From Rhabdophis nuchalis (Eukaryota; Chordata; Lepidosauria; Squamata; Natricidae), in the NCBI GenBank assembly GCA_039707465.1, contig CM077647.1, forward strand, positions 118,980,610 through 119,044,609: DNA of 64,000 nucleotides, read 5' to 3'. A program made the position numbers and the translations under genes. Positions 25,788 to 34,186 of this stretch are shown here, piece by piece. How positions within the stretch are numbered: the stretch's first letter is position 1; the number at the start of each line of letters is the position of its first letter. Below the pieces are notes generated by a model. The model was given only the letters and a program-made list of their open reading frames with translations. It was not told the origin of the DNA and made no database searches.

Positions 25788-25897
25788 ATCTAGAGCAGGG
25801 GTCCCCAACCTTTTTGGCACCAGGGACCGGTTTCATGTAAAAAAAATTCCGCGGACTGGTGGGAGCCTCCAGCGGGTGAGACGAGTCACATAGGCGG

Positions 25898-26234
25898 TGT
25901 TGGATTCTCTGCACGGTGGAGAATAGAGGGAGTCCGAGCCAGGTTTGCTCAAAAACACAGCTTTATTAGCTAGGCAAGGCTTACAAAGAAAGATAAGTTC
26001 AGTTAAAGAAATAGGCGGTAGACAGGGGCTCCCGCGCTTTGACAGCTCTTTATATTTGGAGCTGTCAAAGGGGGAGCCAATCAGGCTGCAGCAAGGGCCA
26101 GGCGCGCCTCAGCCAATCAGGCGCGTCTGTCAGTTGGCTGCCTTGCTACAGCCTGTTGCCAAGGCTCCAAAGGCAGCCTGGAAGACCTGCGGCCGGTCGT
26201 AAGTCGAGACCGGTCGCAGGTCGAGGATATAACA
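25898..26234 (-). repeat. 3' LTR of the Ty3/gypsy element
   Basis: On the minus strand the LTR starts TGTTATATCC and ends ATCCAACA (TG...CA). It carries two CCAAT-like 'gattggct' boxes, a TATA-like 'atataaag' near 26050, and an AATAAA polyadenylation signal (complement of 'tttatt') at about 25962. The pol frame runs into it and stops at 26130-26132. Confidence 0.92.
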
Positions 26235-27622
26235 CCCCTTTCCCCCCCTCGGTCTGCGCATGCTCGAGGAATTGTTTGTTCTGATGCACGAGCATGCGTA
26301 GTCTTGAAAGTAGGCGGGGCGGCGCCGGGAACGCCCAGACCGCCTCAGTTGCTGGTGGGACGTCGGAGAGGTAGGTTGCCCTTGTGCGAGCTCCTCCCTT
26401 CGGGGAGTGGAGCTCCAGGTGGTGACGTCATCGAGGCCTACCCGCGGAGGCGGAGTCGTCAGAGCTGGTAAGTCGGGGCGAGGGGGCGCGGCGTTCGGAG
26501 CATAGTTTGCTGGATGCCGGTTGGTTGCGGCGGTGCAGGGCGGGTCCTTAGGCGCAAGGGCCCGCGCGTCCCCCTCGGCTTGAGACAGCTTCTGAAGTGT
26601 ATGCCGGAAGGCGGCGTTCAGTTCGGCCGGGCCTGAAGAAGCGAAGGCCCCGAGCGGTTTCTCTGGGAACGGGTTGACTGGCCCAACCGGGGCAACGGGG
26701 AAGGGCGGTTCCGACGATGGGTCCGCAGGTGTGGGAAGGCGGCGCCCTAGCTGATCCAAGTGGCGCCGCCACTCGGACCCGTCCGGGAGGCTGACCCTGA
26801 AAGAGCAGGGACCCGTTAGCTCGGTTACTGTGGCCGGAACCCACTTAGTGTCCCCTGCATAGTGGCGGGCGTACACAGGGTCCCCGGGCTGGAAAAGGCG
26901 GGGGGGTGGGGCCCCCAGGTTGCAAGGCTGCACATCGTTGTAAGCCGGGTGCAGCCTGTCCAAGGTTGTCCGCAGGCGGCGACCCATCAAGAGCTCGGCG
27001 GGGCTTTTCCGTGTGGCAGGGCAAGGTGTGGAATGCTGACCTAGCAGGTAAGCAGCCACCCTTGCGGGCCAGTCCCCTTTGGTCATCCGTCCCAGAGCCT
27101 CCTTGGCCGAGCGGACGGCCCGTTCAGCCCGACCATTGGAGGCCGGATGATAAGGGGCCACTGGCGCGTGGCGGATCCCTTGCGAGGCCAAGAACTCCTG
27201 GAAGGTGGCGGACTGGAACTGGGGCCCGTTGTCGGACACCACGATGTCCGGCAACCCGTGCGTCGCAAAAAGGCGGCGCAGGGCCCTGACCGTACTCTCG
27301 GCCGTAGTGGAAGCCATCAAGATGACCTCCACCCAACGGGAGTAGGCGTCCACGACCACCAGGAACGTTTGGCCCCGGAAGGGGCCTGCGAAGTCTATGT
27401 GGAGCCTGGACCAAGGGCTCCGGGGCAAGTCCCACTCCCTGGGCGGGGCGACCGGAGGGGCGGGGCGGGTGGTTTGACAAGGGACACAACCCCCGACCCA
27501 GGCAGCTACCTCCGCATCCAAGCCCGGCCACCACACATAGCTGCGGGTGAGCGCGTTCATCCGGGCTATGCCGGGGTGGTCGGCATGGAGCGTTCGGAGC
27601 ACCTGGTGACGGAGGGGGGGGG
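26130..27622 (-). CDS. Ty3/gypsy pol, integrase part (downstream of the frameshift)
   Basis: This frame is in phase from the G run at 27614-27622 and ends in the 3' LTR. Using the numbering of the open frame starting at 27881, it shows an HHCC zinc-binding head (His99, His102, Cys132, Cys135) and the integrase catalytic triad Asp162 (HIDFAGP), Asp217 (SDNGPQF) and Glu253 (GRAERAV), with the canonical 35-residue spacing between the last two. A GPY/F-like module follows ('ELTGPCSFRVSLPDGSEW') and then a long proline-rich, low-complexity tail. Integrase inserts the cDNA copy into host DNA. It needs fusion to the upstream pol frame; the 1-nt break prevents this. Confidence 0.88.
26235..26250 (-). 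promoter_or_regulatory. Polypurine tract (plus-strand DNA primer)
   Basis: On the minus strand a purine run GAGGGGGGGAAAGGGG directly abuts the start of the 3' LTR. This is where plus-strand synthesis is primed in LTR elements. Confidence 0.85.
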
Positions 27623-29702
27623 AACGATGACCCGATCCCCCCAGCACAAGCAGCCGCTGTGGAGCGAAAGCTCCGTCTGGCGTGCCTTGTACGGCCGAAA
27701 ATCTTCGGCCACGCCGCCCTGAGGCCACCCTCGCAAGACCCAGGTGGAGACCTGGGACAGGACAGGGTCGGCCTTCGTCCGGGCGGCGACGTCCGAGGAC
27801 GTCAAGGGCAGGCCTGAGTCTGCCACAGACAAGACGGACAGTGCCGGCACCGGCTCTTCGTCCGCCTTGGGGAGGGGGCACCGGCTCAGGGCATCAGCAT
27901 GCCCCAGCTGCTTGCCCGGATGGTAGTACAGCGTATAACTATACGCTGCTAGGAACTCCGTCCATCTGGTCATCCTGGGAGAAAGGATGGGGGGGGTCGG
28001 ACGGTCACCGGCCAAAAGCCCAAGGAGAGGCTTATGGTCCGTGAAGACAGCAAAAGTCCGACCATACAGGTATTGGTGGAACTTTTTGATGCCGGACACC
28101 ATAGCCAGAGCCTCCTTGTCAATCTGGCTATAGTTTCTCTCAGTGGGAGACATTGTCCGGGACCAAAAAGCAATGGGGGCTTCTGAGCCATCTGGGAAGG
28201 AATGGCTCAGGACGGCCCCCAGGCCGAAAGGGGAGGCATCGCACGCCAACGTCAAGGGCAGCCTGTCATCATATTGCACAAGGACTGCCTCTGACGTCAG
28301 AGTGGCTTTGACAGCCGCGAACGCATGCGCCTCGCGGCTGCCCCAGCACCAGGCCGCCGATCGATCGAGCAATCGATGAAGCGGCTCGGCTAACGTTGCC
28401 TTGTGGGGAAGAAAAGGCGCGTAGAAATTTAAGAGGCCGAGGAACGCCTGCAGCTCCGTCTTGGAGGCAGGCGTAGGGGCGTTCCTAATGGCCTCGACCT
28501 TCTTGGGGGTGGGGTGGATGCCCCGGGCATCAATCAAGAAGCCCAGGAACTCCACCTCCGGCGCGGCAAAAACGCATTTGCTGCGCTTCAACTTTAATCC
28601 CGCGCCCCTGAAAACGCTTAGGACCTTCCTCAGTACTTTGGCGAGCTCTGAGATGCTGGAAGCAGCTATCAGAACGTCGTCAAAATACGGGACCACGCCT
28701 GGGAGCCCATGGAGCAAACGTTCCATGAGGCTCTGGAAGATCCCCGGGGCGACGGACACACCGAATTGGAGTCTGCGACAACGGAAAGCCCCCCGGTGGG
28801 TGACGATGGTCTGCGCCTCCGCAGCCGCCTCGTCCACCGGGAGCTGTTGATAGGCCTGGGCCATATCCAGTTTCGCAAATATGCGGCCTTGCCCCAGGGA
28901 ATGGAGCAGGTCTTGCACCACTGGGACTGGATATGGGTTCGCCTGGAGCCCACGGTTGATGGTCGACTTATAGTCGGCGCAGATCCGCACCGACCCGTCG
29001 GGCTTGATGGGGACCACTATGGGGGTCTCCCATCTTGCCTGGTCAACGGGCTCGAGCACGCCCTGCGCCACCAGCCGGTCAAGTTCGGCATCGACCTTGG
29101 GCTTCAGGGCGAGTGGCAGCCTGCGGGCCTTGAGCCTAATGGGTGCAACCTGAGGGTCAAGATTTAAGGAGACAGGGGTGCCCACGTAAGAGCCAAGCCG
29201 ACCGTCAAGCACGTCGGCGAACTCCTCCAAAACCCCGGAGATGGGAGAGGAGGCGGGAATAGAGTGAACCCCCTGCACTGACAGGCCAAGGGCGGGAAAC
29301 CAATCCAGGCCGATGATGGCCGCCAGGGGATCAGAAACCACCAGAATAGGCAAGGGCCCCTTGAAACCCCCGTACTCCACCCTCAGGGAAATCTGGCCCA
29401 GGGTGGGGATTGACGATCCCTGATAGTCCCGCAAAACCGTGAGTGGGGGGGACAATTTGTCTAAGGAAAGGCCGGGGCGTAGCTTGGCCAACTGTGCCCG
29501 GGAAATGATGGACCGAGACGAGCCAGAGTCCACCTCCATGCGGACCCCCACCCCCTCCAGTTTCACAACTGTCCTGAGCCGCGTACGGTCGGGCAGGGCT
29601 TCCAGCAGAGAGTTGTCGTCGGTCAAGGCAAAACAGCCGGACGGCTGCGGCTGCTGGCGTCTGCCCCGGCGGCGTTGGGTGGGTGGGTTGGCCGCAGGCC
29701 CT
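27566..29702 (-). CDS. Ty3/gypsy pol: protease, reverse transcriptase, RNase H
   Basis: The frame is open from 29950 (overlapping gag) to a stop at 27566. In residues of that frame: aspartic protease motif DSG at 141-143 with an IIGLDW flap/core at 212-217; reverse transcriptase with LDMAQAY at 361 and the catalytic YFDD at 422-425; RNase H with CDASPFGLGAVL at about 570, DKEALA at 611 and TDHKPLLG at 637; then HADALSR at 684-690. Pol lies in the +1 frame relative to gag, so translation would need ribosomal frameshifting or re-initiation. The frame breaks at a nine-G run (27614-27622), after which integrase continues in another frame. All polymerase catalytic residues are present. Confidence 0.9.
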
Positions 29703-30515
29703 CTACGTTCCTCTCCGGAGCGGCGTTGGGGCTCGGGGGAGGGTTGGTCTTCCGCGGGCGCGGCAAGCGGCGGCCAGGTGTCCCTTTCGGCCGCAGCGGC
29801 GGCAGATGGCTTCCTTGAACGGGCAATCGGCCCGAGGGTGCTTTCCCCGGCAGCCCAAGCATCTGTAGGTAGCTGGCATGGGCGGCTTGCGGCCGGCGGG
29901 CCTAATGTAGGCGACCTGGTCGTCCTCGTCGGGGTCCTCGTCCTCCTCAACCAGGCACGCGCGTGCGGGCGGGTGGCGGTCCAAGTCTCTATCCAGGGCC
30001 GAGGACTCGGACATCTCGAATGCCCGAGCCTCGTCCACCGCCTGTTCTAGGGTCAGCTCAGCTCGGGCCAGCAGGCGCCTTCTGAGGCGGACTTCCCTGA
30101 GGCCCCAGATGAATTGCTCCAGCAGGGACTCGGCCAAGAAGTCCGCGGCGAAAGCGCACGGAATGGTGGCCATGCGGAGCGCCTTCAGGAATTCGGCCAC
30201 CGACTGGTCAGGCTTCTGGAGGCACTTTCTGAAAGCGAAGCGGTGGGTCATCTTAGACGGCACCGGGGCGTAGTGGGCCCTGAGCCGTTCGATCAATGTG
30301 TCCCACGGCATCTCATATACTTCTGTCGGCGCGGCCACGGTGCGAGCGGTGGCGAACAACTCCGTGCCGCCGCAGCCGAGGAAATGGTCCAATTTTCGCG
30401 CCGGGGGCAGCGCCTCGTAGTCATTGGCCAGCACGAAGCATTCGAATCGTGCCATGAAGGACACCCAGGACTCCTTCGCCGAGTCGAACGGAGCGAAGGG
30501 AGGAACGGAACCCAT
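29703..30515 (-). CDS. Ty3/gypsy gag with two zinc knuckles
   Basis: I choose the ATG at 30515 (MGSVPPFAPFD), which lies about 108 bp after the 5' LTR. The frame upstream of it reaches into the LTR and is unlikely to be translated. The 270-residue product has a capsid-like N-terminal two thirds and two cysteine knuckles near the end: CLGCRGKHPRADC (an unusual CX2CX3HX4C spacing) and CRRCGRKGHLAAAC (standard CX2CX4HX4C). An acidic stretch (EEDEDPDEDD) precedes them. Gag packages element RNA into particles. The frame is intact and ends TAG at 29703. Confidence 0.9.
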   Translation of the reverse strand: MGSVPPFAPFDSAKESWVSFMARFECFVLANDYEALPPARKLDHFLGCGGTELFATARTVAAPTEVYEMPWDTLIERLRAHYAPVPSKMTHRFAFRKCLQKPDQSVAEFLKALRMATIPCAFAADFLAESLLEQFIWGLREVRLRRRLLARAELTLEQAVDEARAFEMSESSALDRDLDRHPPARACLVEEDEDPDEDDQVAYIRPAGRKPPMPATYRCLGCRGKHPRADCPFKEAICRRCGRKGHLAAACRARGRPTLPRAPTPLRRGT

Positions 30516-30603
30516 AGCGATCGTACCGCAAAAGAAAATGTGTAAAAAAAATTTTTTGTGAGGAAAAAAATTTCCTTCCCTCAGCAATCCGAGCTCTGCC
30601 TGG

Positions 30604-30621
30604 CCCCAGCCCTCGTCGCCA
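30604..30621 (-). promoter_or_regulatory. Candidate primer-binding site
   Basis: One base after the 5' LTR, the minus strand reads TGGCGACGAGGGCTGGGG, starting with the TGG that pairs with a tRNA CCA end. I could not match it to a specific tRNA by eye. Confidence 0.6.
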
Positions 30622-30622
30622 G

Positions 30623-30959
30623 TGTTGGATTCTCTGCACGGTGGAGAATAGAGGGAGTCCGAGCCAGGTTTGCTCAAAAACACAGCTTTATTAGCTAGGC
30701 AAGGCTTACAAAGAAAGATAAGTTCAGTTAAAGAAATAGGCGGTAGACAGGGGCTCCCGCGCTTTGACAGCTCTTTATATTTGGAGCTGTCAAAGGGGGA
30801 GCCAATCAGGCTGCAGCAAGGGCCAGGCGCGCCTCAGCCAATCAGGCGCGTCTGTCAGTTGGCTGCCTTGCTACAGCCTGTTGCCAAGGCTCCAAAGGCA
30901 GCCTGGAAGACCTGCGGCCGGTCGTAAGTCGAGACCGGTCGCAGGTCGAGGATATAACA
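30623..30959 (-). repeat. 5' LTR of the Ty3/gypsy element
   Basis: It has the same length (337 bp) and, by eye, the same sequence as 25898-26234. It supplies the promoter: CCAAT-like boxes and a TATA-like box near 30775, then an AATAAA signal. The right target duplication GGCGG follows at 30960-30964. Confidence 0.92.
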
Positions 30960-31076
30960 GGCGGCGCGCGCATTTGGCGGTCACATGGACCCCGAGGCTC
31001 ACTCCAGCCTGGTTACTATCAAGCCATGGACCGGCACCGGTCCACGGCCCGGGGGTTGGGGGCCCCTGATCTAGAA

Positions 31077-31490
31077 CATGAGTGACTATAAACAGCCTGT
31101 GTAATACAGGAATGGTGGCAGTTGGCACACCACATTAACCCATGTAAAGGCCCTCCTAGGCACAACTGCCACCTATTTCCTGAGCAGGAGATGTGAGTCT
31201 AAAGGAACCCTTAAATTGCACCTGGGTCTGTCTAGTACAACCCCATCCAACACCAAATATGGCATAGGCTTGAATCACTGAACCCCCAAAACCAAAGCAA
31301 CTTTGGTTGCTTGGTCAGGGTTTAACCGAAGCCTGTTGTGCCCTAATCAGATCCTCACAACTTCCAGCCTCTAGGCACAGGGAAATTATGTTCATGGCAT
31401 TGCTAATTCACCAGGGTAGACATGTACAGTTGGGTATAATCAGCATTCTGGTGATATCTCACTCTATGATGATGGATGAGCTCAAAACCA
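31077..31490 (-). mobile_element. Old CR1/L2-like LINE, second part of the interrupted copy
   Basis: Continues the copy at 25330-25787. The + strand reads the antisense of the reverse-transcriptase core, including 'catgtacagttgggtataat cagcattctggtgata' for a degraded DDTQLY region near 31420-31450, and 'aaggccctcctaggcacaac tgccacct'. Dead by many indels. Confidence 0.6.
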
Positions 31491-31698
31491 TATCACATTT
31501 TTATTAGGTGTGTGGCATATATCATAAGTGATTGAATCTGATTAGTTTCTTTTTCCTTCATACAAACAGAAACCATTTTCTTTATACATATTACCGGTAT
31601 ATTCTGTGGTTTGAATATAGGGGCATGTAACTTGAGTCAACTAGCACATTCTAAAGTGATTTCGTGTTTTTAATTTCCAAAGGCAAAACTTCAGGGTT
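31491..31698. other. No gene seen
   Basis: Short AT-rich spacer. Confidence 0.4.
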
Positions 31699-31890
31699 TT
31701 TGTTGTTGTTGTTGTTGTTGTTATTATTATTATTTAATTTATAACCCGCTCTCTCTCCCCAAAGGGACTCGAGGCGGGGCACAGGGAAATTACAAATACA
31801 TATAAAAACCACAAACAATACAGTATTAAAAAGAATTAAACTAAAACCCTGCAAACAAACCCCTAAAAAACCCTAAAAACTGATTTAAAC
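31699..31890 (-). mobile_element. TTG/TTA microsatellite with CR1/L2-like LINE 3' end
   Basis: (TTG)7-8 and (TTA)4-5 repeats at 31699-31733 join the antisense LINE 3' UTR ('aacccgctctctctccccaa agggactcgaggcggggca'). The microsatellite sits where the LINE tail should be, as at 7102-7320 and 44010-44035. Confidence 0.75.
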
Positions 31891-32099
31891 TGATTAATCC
31901 TTGCAAGGACCAATTTTGTGTTTGGGGCATAATGATATGTTCTTAGGATCAAGCAGGATTCAGTTTATCTCCTTTTTTCCAAAATAGATTGTAAGTTTGT
32001 TTACCTTTCTTAAGAGATGGAACTATAATGAGAGTTATTTCTTTTACTATTTTACATGTTGAAAATGTGAATGTTTATGTTTTCAAACTACATTGCTTT
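31891..32099. other. No gene seen
   Basis: AT-rich spacer without features. Confidence 0.4.
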
Positions 32100-33060
32100 A
32101 GGGGAGAATAAAGATCATGATGATTTCCATTCAGTCACTGGGCAATTCTATGGGACAGGTCTCTCCACATCATCCAATCTTGCACCACTTTTTTGAGTTG
32201 TATTATGCTCTGTTGGGTGCCAACTTTGATGGTGTCCAGCTACTGTGTACTTTGGTGGCCTGATTTACATTTATCATTAATTCGTTTATCACTAATTCAA
32301 TTTTGGGTTCATTTGTGGTCGTAAGTCTAGGACCAACTATAAATAGTGCTTGGTTCTTTTTGACTTGCATAAATGCATTCCTGGCATGACCTTTCATGTT
32401 GTCCACTTCAAGATGTTTATATCACTCATCCCAATAAAATTTATTGTCCTTCTTTGCTGCTCTCTGGAAAGCAAAGTTCAGTCTTTTTCGTTCTTTCCAT
32501 TTTTGCCTGTTGCTTTTTTCTGCCTTTTTTTTTTCTGCTCAGATATTTTGATAGTTTCATCTGAATGCCACTTGTAATTTTCCCCTGGCTTCTTGCATGA
32601 TGCAGTTCCAACAATGATCAATTGAATGTCCTTCCACAGTTCATCAGGCCTCTTCTCAGTAAGATGCAATAGTTCAAGTCTGTTTTTCACCCCAATTATA
32701 TATATAACAGGGATTTTGGTAACATCAAATGTATTTGGAGGTACTGTCTTTTTGATGGTGCATAGTTTGACTTTAATCTTTCCCATCAACAATTCATGAT
32801 CTGAACTGCCATCAGCACTTGGATATGTCTTAACAATAAGGCCTGAACTGGTCCATTGATGATTGCATAAGACATAATCATTCTGATTATGCTGAAGTCC
32901 ATTTGGTAAAGTCCAAATGTATAAGCAGCACTTGTGGTGATGAACCCTGTATATTCATGATCCTAAATCGTTGTTTTTTTTGGCAAAATTGTAGGAGAAC
33001 ATAAAATTTATCTTCATAGTGATTACATTAGTTTCAGTAAGACCCCAAAAGACGGACCTT
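32100..33060 (-). mobile_element. RTE/BovB-like LINE fragment
   Basis: Minus-strand frames around 32478-32900 resemble the linker after the endonuclease in RTE/BovB elements: a 'SDHELLMGKIKVKL' type stretch, then NRLELLH, then KRPDELWKDIQ.IIVGTA, then a lysine-rich run near 'KKKRQKKATGK'. A second open piece (32203-32406) lies downstream and is not clearly placed. There are frame breaks. BovB is common in squamates. The assignment is from remembered motifs. Confidence 0.5.
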
Positions 33061-33654
33061 TTATTAGGGTGTTAATGGATATCTCCAGTTCATCTTCATC
33101 AATATTCTGTTTATAATCTTAACATTCATTATAAACAGAAGGACACCTGCTATCTTTCTTTTTCCCTCACAGATGAATAAAAGAGAATGAATAAAGTTGA
33201 TAAAAGGGCAATCTTTGGAAATAGGGCTAACCACTTTCAGATATAAATATGTTTTAGTAGACAGCAGTATTCACATTTAGTTAAGTTATTAGCTTTCCAA
33301 ACTTTCCAATATTTTTGGTAAATTAACTTGTGCATGACAAATTAATTATATATTTTTTTATATTTATAATGGCATAATTTTTCAGGAATTTCAGGCTGCT
33401 GGTGTTCAGTGATTATAGTCCATGGAAATATTTTAAACATTAAACTACCATAAGTTCTTTTTTTCCTTCAAGCTTCTCAAATTGTCAACAACTTTCTCTT
33501 GTCTAGGCTCTTCATAATCCTTGCATAGCCTTTGTACATTAGGAATAAATTCTGCAATAGCCAGGAACAAAATCTCCTATAATAATAAGCTAGAGGACTT
33601 TAACTCAGCATGTATATTCAGCTTGACCACTAGCATTTCTCTCCTTTCATTATC
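33061..33654. other. No gene seen
   Basis: AT-rich spacer with no supported features. Confidence 0.4.
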
Positions 33655-33739
33655 CCCTAAATCAGCAGTCACCAACTGGTGGTCCGTGAGAAAATTTTAT
33701 TTGCATTTTTTATATTGCACTAAATCAGGGGACCTCAAA

Positions 33740-34150
33740 CTACGGTCCCTGGACCAGATACGTGCAATGAACATTTGTGTTGCTGCAGAGAGTCTTCTCC
33801 TTTGAGGTCTTTTTGTGTGGGTTGGAGGGGGGAAGAAATTCCAACTTGGGGTGTGCTTTGGCCTCCTGGTGTGAGGCTTTGGGCAAAGACTGGAGGGAAG
33901 TGCCGCTGGTGGCGAAGAGCCGGAGGACCTTGTTCCAGTGGGACTGCATCATGCCCTGGAACTGGCTGGTCATCTCAGCCCACTGAACCTCCAGGCACCA
34001 GTAGCTGGCCTTGCACTCCTGCACGTCTTTCCTTTGCTTGGAAGCTTATGCTTGTAGTCCTCAGTGAGGTGCTTCTACTGAGCCTCCTTCTTGATCAGAT
34101 TCAATTTGAACTGAGCTGTTTCGCCAACTCTTTCTCATGGTAACTATTTA
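33740..34150 (-). pseudogene. Coding-like fragment inside a hAT-type element
   Basis: The minus strand has a 94-codon open stretch (33740-34024: MQECKASYWCLEVQWAEM...). Further upstream in other frames come coiled-coil-like peptides (EKELAKQLSSN; a glutamate- and lysine-rich stretch). The amino-acid make-up (Q, E, K and L heptad-like) looks protein-like, not random. It may be a captured host exon or the remains of an element protein. I do not recognise the family. Frames are broken by stops. Confidence 0.35.
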
Positions 34151-34186
34151 GCTCCAACAACTGCTTCCTGTTGGGGCCCTGAGGAG

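Larger units (their letters stand above)
25898..30959 (-). mobile_element. Ty3/gypsy LTR retrotransposon, probably Mag-like clade
   Basis: This 5,062-bp element is bounded by two 337-bp LTRs that look identical base for base and flanked by the 5-bp target duplication GGCGG (25893-25897 and 30960-30964). Minus-strand order is 5' LTR, primer-binding site, gag, protease, reverse transcriptase, RNase H, integrase, polypurine tract, 3' LTR. Integrase after RNase H is the Ty3/gypsy order. The wording of the RNase H to integrase region resembles Mag-clade proteins ('K02A2.6-like'); this clade call is from memory. No envelope frame is seen. It is GC-rich, unlike its surroundings. LTR identity implies recent insertion. 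One frameshift splits pol. Confidence 0.93.
25796..31068. mobile_element. hAT miniature element, split by an LTR retrotransposon
   Basis: Left end CAGGGGTCCCCAACC and right end GGTTGGGGGCCCCTG are inverted repeats. The flanks ATCTAGAG (25788-25795) and ATCTAGAA (31069-31076) form a 7-of-8 target duplication. The native element is only about 210 bp: 25796-25897 plus 30960-31068, with 'ggaccggtttcatg' on the left and 'ccatggaccggcaccggtcc' on the right. The remainder is the Ty3/gypsy insertion. It sits in an old LINE. Confidence 0.8.

Noticed and set aside
25945..26202. An 85-codon frame repeated identically at 30670-30927
   Set aside because: It is the LTR read on the wrong strand. The identity reflects the two LTR copies, not a duplicated gene.
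26862..30545. Many plus-strand open frames inside the gypsy element
   Set aside because: GC-rich shadows of the minus-strand gag and pol frames; no domains are seen.
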